Positions 33,165 to 45,100 of a stretch of DNA of 64,000 nucleotides are shown one piece after another. A program made the position numbers and the translations under genes. The DNA is from Plantago major (Eukaryota; Streptophyta; Magnoliopsida; Lamiales; Plantaginaceae), in the NCBI GenBank assembly GCA_026545765.1, contig CM048842.1, positions 39,565,431 to 39,629,430 on the forward strand, given 5' to 3'. A model generated the notes under the pieces. That model was not told where the DNA came from. It saw nothing but the letters and a program-made list of their open reading frames with translations, and did no database searches. Position 1 is the first letter of the stretch, and every line of letters begins with the position of its first letter.

Positions 33165-34015
33165 TCATACATGAAACAAAGTATACATAACATTGTCTTT
33201 GCAGTCTACAATCTCCGATCTTTATCCAGATCTACAGCAACAATACATAAATTATAGGGAAAGTCTCTGGAGATACGTCATCTTCTGTCGAGATTATTCC
33301 TCCGACAGGAAAGTACTCTACTTAGTAGTCACTTCCGGAGACACCAAGGATCTAATGTGCCAGTACAATACAGAAAGATTCAGTGAGTTGGAATCCTACA
33401 ACATCACCATACCTTTGATTCCCTCTACGGATCTCATGCTCGATGTGCACAGACGCATTAAAATATTGAGTGATTGGAACTAGGAATCTCATGCTCCTGG
33501 GCAGATTGAACGGACACATCTACTGTGTCCGACCTCAAACCTTCTATCTCTAGAAAGGGGGGGTCCTTCAAAGGTACCTGTTTAGTCGAATCCGAGCACG
33601 GATCCGATGCATTGATCGTATAGCGACCCACCCGCCAGCAGCTCCCCGGAAGGGAAAAGCTCCTATCGGGTGGATCGCACATACGACCGAGAAGAACATC
33701 CATTAGTCTACTTTTGGATCTGAGCATTTATAGAGATCTATATTTTCTAACGACTGATCTTGAGCAATCGTTCCCTCCAGACCCACGCCACTCTCAAACT
33801 CAAGACAAAACGGTGATTTGAGAGTGGACGGGAGTCTCGAGGGGGAGACTAGTCAAGAAATCATCTTCTTATGGGGACTACTGGGTTCAAACTGGAAGAT
33901 CTACCCGAGTTTGAGAAAGGAAGCGGAACTTTTCAGTAAATATGGAAATTGGAGTCGGATTTGGATGATCAATACGAAGAGGAACTCGAAGTATTTATAG
34001 ATGGGACGAACCAAT
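33160..34015 (-). ncRNA. Antisense TATA-to-AATAAA unit in C (coding status unclear)
   Basis: On the minus strand, an ATTGGTT (CCAAT-type) box at about 34009-34015 and TATA box CTATAAATAC (33991-34000) are followed by about 800 bases and an AATAAA (about 33165-33170). D has the same order on the plus strand (46842-47407). A 90-residue frame exists in C (33458-33727) but has no clear partner in D, so a non-coding or degenerate transcript is more likely than a conserved protein. It would be convergent with pol transcription. Confidence 0.4.
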
Positions 34016-34410
34016 AAGCGTCCGACACGTAAGAACCTCGACGTCGACAATGGGCTTGGGCCATCCATAGGGCCGAACAGTGTTGGGTCGACTGAGCTCA
34101 CCCTGTCTGATCTAGACAAGCCCATTAACCACGTCCGCGTTTGTATTTGCTAGTCATCTTACAGGGACATTTGCATGAATATGATCCGACAAAGTAAGGA
34201 TATGAACAAGGTGACGATTTCATCTAAAAAGGACAGTCTGAATTTCATTGAAAAATCATCCGAGCATACAGAAAACGGAGAGTACAATTTTCCATGGTCC
34301 GAAGACCATACATAGGTCAATGGGGCATACCCCGACTTGTTCCTTCAGTGGATTCCCGAGGTTGAGCCTTGAGATTCTGGGCCCCCGCCTTGAACCTGAC
34401 GAGCTTGCTG

Positions 34411-34725
34411 TTACATTCGGATCCTCCTACGGATCATCTTCAGCGTCCGCTCTCTGTCTTCTTCGGCTCGCCTCCTGGCCACCACCGGACACAGAGGGGG
34501 ATCGCCTTCTGGATCGAGAACAATTGAGTCATCCGCCGTGCCTTTACCAGAGTAAATTGGAGGGTGCATGTTCCCGCAAGCATAGTTTACCCAATGGTGA
34601 CAGCAATCGTACCTAGGATCGTCTGGTTCTCCAAAGTCGAAGTTCTCCAAGTCGGGTAGCACCGCACTTGCACTAAAGCGAAGTTGTCTAGCTCGGACTG
34701 ATTTTTCTCGAGCAGATTCCGACAT
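34411..34725 (-). CDS. Small antisense ORF of C with conserved Cys/His motif (about 105 aa)
   Basis: Starts MSESAREKSVRARQLRF. The conserved core is HWVNYACGNMHPPIYSGKG, then DPEGDPPLCP and a Glu/Arg-rich helical tail (RRRAEEDRERTLK). D has the same protein at 46239-46436 (HWVNCACGNMHPPMYPGKG) although much surrounding sequence has drifted. A minus-strand TATA box (CTATAAATAA, 34821-34830) lies about 100 bases upstream of the ATG, giving it its own promoter. The Cys-x-Cys...His pattern is too short to call a known zinc finger. I do not recognise the family. It lies in the antisense cluster, downstream of the gypsy-type transposon gene. Confidence 0.6.
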   Translation of the reverse strand: MSESAREKSVRARQLRFSASAVLPDLENFDFGEPDDPRYDCCHHWVNYACGNMHPPIYSGKGTADDSIVLDPEGDPPLCPVVARRRAEEDRERTLKMIRRRIRM

Positions 34726-34820
34726 CCTTGAGAAATCTGACTTTTTCGAAGAATTAAATTTCTGAAAAAGGAGAGATTGAAGAAGGGTAAAGCAGTGAGA
34801 AGGGAAGAATTACCATGTCA

Positions 34821-34830
34821 TTATTTATAG
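34821..34830 (-). promoter_or_regulatory. TATA box of the small antisense ORF in C
   Basis: CTATAAATAA on the minus strand, 96 bases before the ATG at 34725. The matching D site (about 46131-46141) is a weaker ACAATAAATAAG. Confidence 0.45.
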
Positions 34831-35390
34831 TAGCGACGAATCTTTACGATCGCGCCACATGTCCATCATCCGACGGCTCGGAAGATGAAGTGACGCAATA
34901 ATAATGTCAATTTCACTGCTTCAACTTCCTCCTTCTAGAAGATTATGCATCCCCACAAAGTAATCTGCTATAATAAAGTCGAAAGGTCCGAGGATCAGAA
35001 AGACAATTGTTTGATTATCATGCAATCAGACGTCATTCAGAGCGATACGTGTTTGTAAGAGACGTATTTATGATAACTTAGCGTATGAACGACGGAACGA
35101 AGGAAATAAAGAGGAAAGCAAGTAATGATTCAAAGCACGAAAAGCATGGTTCCGAAGATAGTTACTACTAATGAAGGTGAGTAAATATTGTACATGGCAA
35201 CAATCCGTGACATCAAAAGATCACAATTCTAAATGTTACAGACTTCTCACGGGGCATACCCCGGACTTCTCACTGGGGGGCAGGTTGGCTCGGACCGACT
35301 TCTTCGGCTGTAGGCGGATTGGTGAAAGACGGGTTAGCGATGTACGGTGGGAGGATTCACAATTCGAGCAGGTTGAACTTTACGTCATGG

Positions 35391-38300
35391 TCAACGACCC
35401 GAGCAGGCATGAAGTACCAGTTCTTTAACGCATACATAGTTATCGAAAGGCACGAAACATACCTTTCGAAGGTCCTCCGGGACACACTTCGGGAGAAAGG
35501 GTCCGCCGTTCCTGATGTCAATCTCACCTTCCTCGGTGACCAGCTCCGCAAATTCAGACGTGGCCAGCCGTTCATCCGGCACATTGTCCACTGGGACCTC
35601 CACTCCATTAGCATCCGCGGAAGGAATCAATCCTTCCGCCTTCCAGTCGAAGTTCTGTCGAAGTAATCCCTTGGACTGCAACTGGCCGATGGCGGATGAA
35701 AACCCATCCAAACGAGCAGCATCAGACTTGTCCGCCATGAAAAACATGAAGGAGTCCGACTTCATAAAGTCTCGGGCAGCCTCAAGGCGGGCATATTGGA
35801 GTTCCTCGAGGAGCAGATCGTTCGAGTCCAGGAAGGCCTTCATCGACTTGCTGATAAAATTCTCCTGCCAGTCCAAGTTCGATTTTATCTCCTGCCAGCT
35901 AACCTTCAACTTATTGATAAGCGTATCCTTTTCTTTTAGTCGAGCCTCCGCCTGCTTCACTTTCTCCGCCTCATCCGCGGATGCGGCCATGGCCTTATGC
36001 GGCTCCTCTTCAATGGTGGCCCGCTCACTAGCCTTCCACTGCATAGCCTTGACGAAGCTTCCGAGCTATAGGAAGTTCGTATAGACACAAGTTATATTTC
36101 TATCATACTGAGAACTTAGCAAGAAAAATATGAACGAGTTACTTACCCTCTAGTACAACTCATGAAGCTCTCCAACCCGCTCGACCTCGGGGAGTCCGCG
36201 AGCACGCTCATATTCCTTATCGAGGGCAGCTTGATCGGATGGCAGGATAGCGGACAGCTGCTGCCTCTTAGCTGTAAGAGAGGCATCCGTGGTTGCTCCC
36301 CTTTCCCTCCCCGAGGTGATTGCGTCTCGCATCAACACATCCTGCTGAGGTGCGGATGCAGCGGAAGCTGGAGGCTTGGGGACAGTGGTGCTGCGAGTCG
36401 CAGGGCCTTTGCCCTTGTCGGGCACCACTAAGACTTGCGGATCCTCACCCACCTTCTCCCGCCTCTCTTCCTCCGCCGCAAACACCGCCGCATTTTTTGG
36501 GTCCGCCATAGGAAGACCCGCGGACGTATTGATGATTTTGGCCCTTTGGCCAGTAGAAAGCTCAAGGGCTTATTGCTCCCTCTGTAGTCTCTTCTTCTCA
36601 CAGTGTGTCGACATGATATAATCGAACAAGTGAGCTACATAACAAAATGAATGTATCATCCACGGATACATAAAGGGAGAATAACAAGAATCTCGGAAAT
36701 GAAAATTCATGGAAAAGCATTCAAGAGAAAGGAAAGCATAAATCCTTAGTTAAGATCCTTACTGAAGTCGGTCTTTCCCCCAACTTCCACGACATCAGTC
36801 AGTCCGCACAAGTAGGGCGGCGACTGACAAATTAATCCGTGGAACTGATACGTAGGTGGATTGTTCTTCTTATGAATCTTCGCCACCCACGGAGCCACAT
36901 TCTTCGGAAGGGGGCGCCAGTCCGGGATACTCTCTCTTAAGAACTTTTTCGGTAACCCCCACTGCTCTCACCTCCTTGCGGACATCCCGGGATTCAAAGA
37001 CATCCGCACAAAAATGTAATTATCCCACCACTTCGACCCCAGAGAGGAAATGGAGTCGGAAATGAAGTTGTGGGGTTTCCTATTTACAAAGGTATAAAAT
37101 AGGGGATTCCCCGGACTAAAAGCAACGTGGAAGAGCTGCGTAAAGTTCTCAAAATTCACAGGCTGCCCCTTCTTTTTACAAAAAACAGCAAAACAAATAA
37201 GGTTACCCAAAGACTTTGGGATAACCTCGCTCGGACCGATCCCAATATGGTTTAGGATATGCTTCAGCTCGGGCGCGATTGGGATCTTCCACCCACAAGC
37301 GAAGGCCACTTCGTGCACACACATGAATCCATCGGGCGGATTGTAAAAGGCATGCTCGGGCTCTGGAACCATGATTTCAACGGACTCCGGGATCTTCCAA
37401 TTCCGCCCCACTCAGGAATGTCCTCAGGTCTTACTTTGGACGGACAAGTGAGGAGTAGCCCATCTACATTCAACTCTCCGTATTCATCCGCTATCACAAC
37501 AGCGGACGCAGTACGAGGGAATTTGATTTGCGCCGCCTTGGCCCCACGACCCTCAATCAGCGGAAGAGTGGATTGAACGGACACCCCAGGATGCAACGCA
37601 ATTCGACGACCACCACGTCTTCGTGGGCGGGCAGCTTGAGTAGCTTCTTCCTCTTCCTCCTCATCATCCTCTTCTTCACCATCTTCCTCCTCCTCTTCTT
37701 CACCATCTTCCTCCTCCTCTTCTTCACCGTCGGGTCTCCCGAATGTGCTTGGGTTGATCGGACCTCTCTCCACTACAACTCGATCCTCTACACCAGCCTC
37801 AAACATCTCTATATCATCCGCCTCCTGACCATTCTCGCCTCCTTGCTTGGCCCGAGGTTCATTTGGACCAACGGACGCCTCAACACCACCTATGGTCCGA
37901 GACTGGACTAGCGACCTAGTCCTAGCACCATCTCCCTGGCCCGCTGCCACCTCGGACTGAGTATCTGCTGTATCGTGGACTCTTTGTCCAGCGTCAGAGT
38001 CCCTGGAAGACACGAGCTCCACGACCATATAGTCTCCTACGGACGTGGTTAAGTCTGCAGACTCAGTCCCCAAGTTTATTCCACCATCGTAACCTTGAGC
38101 CTCGTGCTGGTTCTGACTATCACTCCCGGACATCCTAGGGCAGAAGGAAACAGATCATAAACGATGATTGTGATTGTCCGAGAGTTCATTTAGATATCTT
38201 ATTAAGTCAAGTGACCTGAGGAAGTTCTACTTTACCAGATTTTCTGCATGAAGTACAGTCTCATAACACTATGGGCACTAAACTTGGCACACAAAGATGT

Positions 38301-38854
38301 GCCATTGGCACTATTATCTACCGTACCCAGTACGTTAACAAGGACAACTTACGAAAGACTGTGTGCCAATCGACACCAACACATCACCAAACAGGCATGC
38401 ATTATCGAATTTTAGTTACATTGGACATGGTATACAGGGCGAGCTAACAACTTACTAGTGAAGGAAGTTAGTACAATATCGCACACTGGAAGAGTATTCC
38501 AACTAAGTATACTACCGGAATCTACCACTAGCAACATTTACAACCATGGAATCAATAGGCAGGTAATCGACCAAGGGAAAGGCACACAAGCGTGAAGCAA
38601 GCATATCATAACAAAGAAAAACTTCAGAAAGAATCGAGGTATACTTACTTGATAAAGTTGACTTGGTAAATTTGGACGGACGACGAAGCCTTGCTAGCTC
38701 TCCGAGAGTGCAGATCTGAGGTGGAAAGTGCAAGATTTTGCGAGTTTTATTTACTCGGATTGCTCTTTGATTGCTCGGATTGCTTGACAATCGCTCTGAG
38801 TATTCGAGGTGGCTAAATTGTGAAAGTGACAGATTAGGTAACTATTTATATGGG
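35391..38854 (-). pseudogene. Spliced antisense gene of C, 'putative gypsy-type transposon' (Transposase_28-like) family
   Basis: TATA box CATATAAATAGT (about 38841-38854), leader, then a 5' intron at 38135-38648 (514 bases) that ends one base before ATGTCCGG at 38133. The N-terminus is acidic and Ser/Asp-rich with poly-Glu (about 37650-37730). The conserved domain near 37411-36968 (PPDGFMCVHEVAFACGWKIPIAPELKHILN, quoted in part: FMCVHEVAFACGW, ELKHILNHIGIGPSEVIP, GSKWWDNYIFVRM) is the signature of plant 'gypsy-type transposon' proteins. Two further GT-AG introns lie at 36635-36762 and 36066-36146. The last exon codes a coiled coil with EELQYARLEAARDFM. The role is unknown; known as an extra antisense ORF of Tat elements. 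Broken. Confidence 0.7.
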
Positions 38855-39451
38855 GCAATTGGGGAAGCCGAAATGTCGCATCACCTGGATTCTAATCCCA
38901 AACGTTGATCTTTTTAATCTAACGGCTGTGCCAGTTCGCAAAAGGTGGAATGATAGTACTCCCCAATTAATGCTTCTCAGAAATGTCACATCACTTGCAT
39001 TTCAATCCCTACCGTTGATCCTCTCAAATCCAACGGTTGCATCGGTTCCTTCGGGATCCTTTCCAGTGGGCCGGACAAATGACATATTGGGCCTTTTGCA
39101 CCACTGTTCATCAGCCCAAGTGAACCATTCCACATGTTTGGCCCAATGGATGGCTTCTTTTACACTCTTCCACAGAGGGCTTCTTCAGATCCTAACCGTA
39201 CTCGGATCTATGTATCTCGAATACAAATACCTTTTCCATCTACAGTCCGAGCTATTATATAACTCGGACTGAAGAAGGAAAGGGGGGGGGGGGGAGATAT
39301 ATTGAATTCCTAAGAACACGGATGACGGATCCCACAAAAAAGGAATTTTTTTCCTTTTCAGTTAACGATTCGGACACGCTCCACAACACACTTGTTCTTT
39401 TCATAGTTACCAACTATCTTCTACCAAGATACTTGGAAACTAGGGGGACAT
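38855..39451 (+). mobile_element. 3' non-coding region and polypurine tract of C
   Basis: Holds the upstream part of the antisense promoter, a G homopolymer (about 39281-39294) and the polypurine tract GGAAACTAGGGGGACA (39435-39450). D has the same order at 41579-42160. No convincing sense frame. Confidence 0.65.
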
Positions 39452-40198
39452 ATCTTCTACCAAGTTACCAACTATCTTCTACCAAGCTAGACTTCCGAAC
39501 CTGACGAAAGGTCACATGGTCCTTCCAAGTACCATAATCTGTCAGTCCTAGGATGCCAAATGGACCGGACGAAGGAATCTCAGATGCCACCATCGCAATA
39601 AGACCAAACGTACATAACAAAACCACTGAGATACTTCTGTGGAACCCTAGGCTCGGACGCCTTGAGTTACCTAAGGGCAGATCCACCAAGCAGAAGGATC
39701 TGTCCGAAGGAGTTACACGGACCCAACGTGCGAAACAGTACTCTCAGAGGGAAAGGTCCAAACTACCCTCCCAGGCCCAGTAATTAATAGTGGATTACTC
39801 TTCACTATTGGGCCATGGGCTAAAGTTGCATTTGTGTCCAAATCTGAAGCATACACTTGGCACCATCTTGTGAGTCACTTCATAAGATATGGTATCTATA
39901 AATATAGCACAAGGTCCAAGACCTTAAGGTAAGTAACAATCCCTATGTCTGATTGATATCATAACCTTCCTCATAACTATTACATTGAGAGCTACCAACT
40001 CTCTCTTGAGTAAAGTCTCTTACCGGATTAACATACGCAATCCGGGTAACCCTTTCTAATCCCCCCCCCCACCTAGTCCTTTCAGGTACTCCAGCTCGGA
40101 CAGGTACCGCTTCGGAGTTCAAGTGGGAGGCAGGTCCTAGACTAGGTTACTTGTAATAGTTTAGTTAGTTAGTGTTCGAGGTTTTTTACCCCTCAACA
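39452..40198 (+). repeat. 3' LTR of C
   Basis: Shorter than the 5' LTR but collinear with it from about 39490 onward and ending in the same CCTCAACA, directly followed by the GTTGC target copy. TATA box near 39895-39907; a C run near 40061-40070. Confidence 0.82.
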
Positions 40199-40203
40199 GT
40201 TGC

Positions 40204-40723
40204 AACAAGAACATCATCATCCAGCGTTCTTGGCTTATCTAGTCAGCACCTCCTTGTAGACCATCAAAGCATCTATGAAGAATGCATGCCAACACATCCT
40301 AGTGATCCAATAGATGTCTAGTTCTGATGTCAACAAGTTTGAAATCAGTGGGTGTATCTGGTTTTTCAAGATCACACACGTCACTGTACAGCTGCTTTAC
40401 ACCTTCAAGGAGATCATCATCCTTGGTGTTTATTTCAAAATCCTTTCCAAGATTTTGAAGTTCAAACAACTTACAGAAAGTTGTTAAGTCCACAAGGATT
40501 TCCTTTCCTTGGACCTTTGTTTTGATAGACACTGTTTCAGTGCCTTCAGAAATACATGAAATAATTCTGGAGTTGTTGTAGAATTCTAACACATCTAGTG
40601 AAGAAACTCTACTGGGAGTAGCAGATAGGAAACCCTTGATTTGTGCCTTTTCAAGCATGTCAAGAATTAGCTTCCTATCGGCTTGGTTCTCAATTGCAGC
40701 CGTGAGGTATTCCTCAATCATGG
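40204..40723 (-). pseudogene. B accessory gene: 5' block, first half
   Basis: The minus-strand counterpart of A about 14097-14615 (MIEEYLTAAIENQADRKLIL, KAQIKGFLSATPS, LDVLEFYNNSRIISCIS, DLTTFCKLFELQNLGKDFE). Element D is inserted right at its upstream end (left flank CATGG, 40719-40723), so the true start of the gene, pol and gag of B are not present. Confidence 0.7.
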
Positions 40724-41578
40724 TGTTGAGGGTAAAACCTCGAACACTAACTAAACTATTACAAGTAACCTAATCTAGGATCCGCCTCCTACTTGAAGTC
40801 CGGAGCAAGACTGGTCCGAGCTTGAGTACCCGGATTGCCTATGTCAATCCGGTAAGAGACTTTACTCAAGAGAGAGTTGGAAGCTCTCAATGTGATAGTT
40901 ATGATGAAGGTTATGAAATCAAGCAGACTTAGGGATTGTTGCTTACCTTAAGTTCTTGGACCTTGTGCTATATTTATAGTTATCGTATCTTATGAGATTG
41001 CTCACAAGATGATGCCAAGTGTATGCTTCAAATTTGGACACCAATGCTAGCTTCGGCCCATGGCCCATTAGTGAACAGTAATCCAATACTAATCAGTGGC
41101 CCTGGGAGGGTAGTTTGGACCTTTCCCTCTGAGAGTATTGTTCCGCATGTTGGGTCCGTATAAGTTCCTCGTTCAGATCTGTATGCTTGGTTGATCTGGC
41201 CTTAGGCAACTCAAGGTGTCCGGACCTAGAGTTCCACGGAAGTATCTCATTGGTTCTGTTATATACGTTTGGTCTTACTATGATGATGGCGTTCGAGATT
41301 CTCTCGTCCAGTCCGTTTAGCATCTTAGGACTGACAGTTTGTGGTACTTAGAAGGACCATGTGACCTTTTGTCAGGTTCGGAAGTCATCCATCTAGTTTG
41401 GTCGGACTTAGCTGAAATGGCATGCTGACTTGTAAATACTAGTTGACCTGAGATGGTTTCCTTTATGTGGGACCATTCGAAGGTTGGACTAGCAATGAAT
41501 AGGCTATCTCAGCCTTGATGCGGTTTAGGACACGCTCTATGGCTCCTTTAACGGATTGGACACATGTCAGTATCAACA
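40724..41578 (-). repeat. 3' LTR of D
   Basis: On the minus strand TGTTGATACTGACATG...CCTCAACA, 855 bp. Minus-strand TATA (ACTATAAATATAGC) about 40970-40984. The polypurine tract GGAAACCAGGGGGACATA follows on its upstream side (41579-41596). Confidence 0.88.
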
Positions 41579-42159
41579 TATGTCCCCCTGGTTTCCAAGT
41601 ATCTTAGTAGAAGATAGTTGGTAACTATGAAAAGGACAAGTGTGTTGTGGAGTGTGTCCGAATCGTTAACTGAAAAAGGAAAAAACCCTTTTTGTTGGGA
41701 TCCGTCTTCCGTGTTCTTAGGAATTCAATATATCTCTCTCCCCCCCTTTTCCTTCTACAGTCCGAGTTATGTAATAGCTCGGACTGTAGATGAAAAACGT
41801 ATTTGTATCCGAGATATATAGATCTGAGTACGGTTAGGATCTGACGAAGTCCTCTGTGGAAGAGGGTATCGGAAATTATCCGTTGGGCCGAATATGTGAA
41901 ATGGTCCTCCTGGACCACTGAGCCGGCCCACGGGGAAAGATCCCTGGTAAAGCGATGCGACCGTTGGATTGGAAAGATATCAACGGTTGGGATTTTAAAC
42001 CCAATTGATGTGACGCTTCTGATGAGCATTAAATGTGATGCACTGTTAGCTATCCACTTGCGAACTGGCACAACCGTTGGATTGAAATGATCAACGACTG
42101 GGGTTCGAATCTAGGTGATGTGACTCTTGTCTTTCCCCAAATTGCCCCTATACATAGTC

Positions 42160-45100
42160 AGCCCATCAGTCACTTTCGCACTTTAGCCACATCGAAACTC
42201 AGAGCAACTCACAAGCAATCCGAGCCATCGAAGATCAATCCGAGCAACTGAAACTCGAAAAATCTTGGAATTTCCACCTCAGATTCGTACCCTCGGAGAG
42301 CTAGCAAGGCTTTGTCGTCCATTCAAGCTTATCAAGTCAACTTTGTCAAGTAAGTACGCCTCAATTCCTCCTGAGGTTTCTCATTTTCGCGATATGCTTG
42401 ATGCATGCCTGTATGTTTTTTGCTTCGCTTGAATATCCAATTGTTGATTCTGTTGTTGCAAGTGCTGCTAGTGGTAGGTTTCAGTAGTAGCCTTAGTTGG
42501 AACACTCCTCCATTGTGCTATAGCGTACTAATCTCCTTCATTGGTAACTTGTTGATTCGTCTCGTATGTCATGTCCAATGTAACCAAAACTTGATGATGC
42601 ATGCTTATTTGGTGATGTGTTGGTGCCGATTGGCACACAGTCCTTCGTAAATTGTCCCTGTTAACGTGCTGGGTAGGTTAGACAATAGTGCCGATGGCAC
42701 GTCTCTGTGTACCAAGGTTAGTGCCCATAGTGTTGAGACTATACTTCATGCAGAAAATCTGGTAAAGTAGAACTTCGTCGGATCGCTTGACTTAATAAGA
42801 CATCTAAATGAACTCTCGGACAATCACAACTATCGTTTCTGACCCGTTACCTTCTGCCCTAGGATGTCCGGGAGCGATAGTCAGAACTAACACGAGGCTC
42901 AAGGTTACAATGATGGAGTAGACTCGTTGACTGAGTCCGTGGACTTAACCACGTCCGTAGGAGATTATCTGGTCATGGACCTTGTGTCTTCCAGGGACTC
43001 TGACGCTGGACAAAGTGTCCGTGGTGCAGCATAAACTCAGCCTGTCGTAGTAGTGGGCCAGGGAGATGTTGCTAGGACTAGGTCGCTAGTCCAATCTCAG
43101 ACCATAGGTGGTGTCGGAACGTCCGTTGATCCGCATGAACCTCAGACTGACCGGGAAGGTGACAGTGGTCGGGAGACTGACGAAGTGGAAATGTTCGAGG
43201 CCGGGGAAGAGGACCGTGTTGTGGCAGAAATAGGTCCGTCCAACCCGAGCACATCCGGGAGACCCGAAGGTGGCGAGGAGGAGGAGGAAGATGGTGAAGA
43301 AGAAGAGGATGAGGATGAGGAGGAAGGAGAGGAAGGCTCTCCAGTCGCTCGCCCGCGGAGACGCACTGGTCGTCGGATCGTGTTACATCCTGCAGCGTCC
43401 GCTCAATCCAATCTTTTGTTAGTAGAGGGACGTGGTGCAAAGCCTGCGAGAATCAAATTCCCTCGTCCTACGTCCGCCGTTGTGATAGCGGATGAATTTG
43501 GAGAGTTAAATGCGGACAGGCTTCTCCCCACTTGTCCATCAAAGGTTAAGGCTGAGGACATCCCCGAGTGGAGGCGGAAGTGGGAGATTCCTGATACTGT
43601 TGAAATCGTGGTTCCTGAGCCCGGACATGCATTTTACAATCCGCCCGCCGGGTACATGTGCGTGCATGAAGTAGCTTTCCCTTGTGGATGGAAGGTCCCT
43701 ATTGCGCCAGAGATAAAGCATATCCTGAACCACATCGGGATCGGTCCGAGTCAGGTTATCCCAAAGTCTTTGGGTAATCTTATTTGTTTCGTCATTTTTT
43801 GTAAAAAGAAGGGGCAGCCGGTGAACTTCGAGAACTTTAGGAAGCTTTTCCATGCAACCTTTAGTCCGGGCAATCCCCTGTTTTATACTTTTGTAGCTTG
43901 AAAACCCTACAACTTCATTTCCGACTCCATTTCTTCCTTGGGGTCGAAGTGGTGGGATAAGTACATTTTTGTGCGGATGGCCCTGAAACCTGGGATGTCC
44001 GAGAGACAGCGAGAGAAATGGGGGCTGCCGATAAAGTTCTTAAGGGAGACTATCCCGGACTGGCGCCCCCTTCCGAAGAACGTGGCTCCGTGGGTGGCGG
44101 CGATCCACAAGAAGAACAACCCACCTACATACCCGTTCCACGGATTGATCTGTCAGCCGCTGCCTTACTTGTGCGGACTGACCGACGCCGTGGAAGTTGG
44201 AGGGAAGAGGGACTTCAGTAAGGATATTTAACTTTAGGATTTGTGCTCTTCTTTCTTTAGAGTGCTCTGTCTTGATCATGTATTTCCGCAATTCTGGTAA
44301 TTCTTCCTTTTTATGTCCGTATCTGACGCCTTTAGTTTTTTCATGATGACGCTCCGTGAAAAGAAAAAGTTGCAGAGGGAACAACAAGGCCTGGAAGTCG
44401 CCGCTTGTCAGAGGACCAAAATTATAAACACATCCGCGGGTCTTCCGATGGAAGATCCGAAAAATGCGGCAATGTTTGCTGCAGAGGAGGAATGGCGAAA
44501 CAAGGCCGGAGAAGATCCCCAGGCCTTGGTGGTGCCCGTCAAGGGCAAAGGCCCTGCCATTCGGAGCTCCACTGCCTATAGGCCACCCGTTTCCGCTGCT
44601 TCGGCACCCTAGCAGGAGGTGTTGATTCGGGACTCCATAACCTCGGGGCGCAAGAGGGGAGCAACCTCGGAGTCTTCCCTTGCAGCTATGAGGCAGCAAC
44701 TGTCCGCTGTCCTGCTTGTTGACCATTCTGCTCTCGATAATGAGTATGAGCGGGCCCGCGGACTCCCTGAGGTGGAGCAGGTTGGAGGGCTTGACGAGCT
44801 ATACCAGCGGGTAACTAACTTTCCCATGGTTTCCTTGGCTTGTTCTTAGTATAATAGAAATACAAATTATATCCATGCGGACCTCTTTCCAGCTCGGATG
44901 TTTCGTCAGGGCTATGCTGTGGAAGGCTGGTGAGCGGGCTACTATTGAGGAGGATCTGCACAAGGCCATAGCCACTTCCGCGGATGAGGCGGAGAAGGTG
45001 AAGCGGTTGGAAATGCAGCTAAAAGAAAAATAAGTCATGTTCCACATGCTGAAGACAAGCTGGGAAGAAATCAAGTTGGACTTTGACTGGCAGGAGAATT

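Larger units (their letters stand above)
25875..40198 (+). mobile_element. Tat-type Ty3/gypsy element C (about 14.3 kb) inserted in B
   Basis: Flanked by a perfect 5-base duplication GTTGC (25870-25874 and 40199-40203). TGTTGATACGG...CCTCAACA LTRs. Internal order: primer site, gag, protease, RT, RNase H, second (archaeal-type) RNase H, integrase without chromodomain. A 6-kb region with antisense genes follows, then the polypurine tract and 3' LTR. The double RNase H and the antisense extra ORF are traits known for the Tat lineage. LTR differences of roughly 4-9% by eye make it older than A. All parts are present; the coding part is broken by several breaks. Confidence 0.9.
2952..40723 (-). 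mobile_element. Sirevirus-type Ty1/copia element B, present in three blocks
   Basis: Minus-strand element of the same family as A. Its blocks are 2952-5442 (3' LTR, 3' non-coding region, end of the accessory gene), 21516-25874 (most of the accessory gene) and 40199-40723 (start of the accessory gene). Elements A and C sit in the two gaps, and D cuts off the rest, so gag, pol and the 5' LTR of B are not in the window. The left flank CTATG (2947-2951) is the presumed target-site copy; its partner is not seen. B is older than A, C and D, because all three interrupt it. It is broken, with several breaks besides the insertions. Confidence 0.85.

Noticed and set aside
33193-33483. A 96-residue plus-strand frame after integrase in C
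   Set aside because: It lies opposite the third antisense unit and has no matching frame in D, so coding is not supported.
37528-37911. Hydrophobic, Phe/Leu-rich frame on the plus strand of C
   Set aside because: It is the mirror image of the acidic poly-Glu part of the antisense gene, so the apparent membrane protein is an artefact.
43078-43440. Pro/His- and Ser-rich frames on the minus strand of D
   Set aside because: Mirror of the acidic coding part of the plus-strand antisense gene; no independent support.
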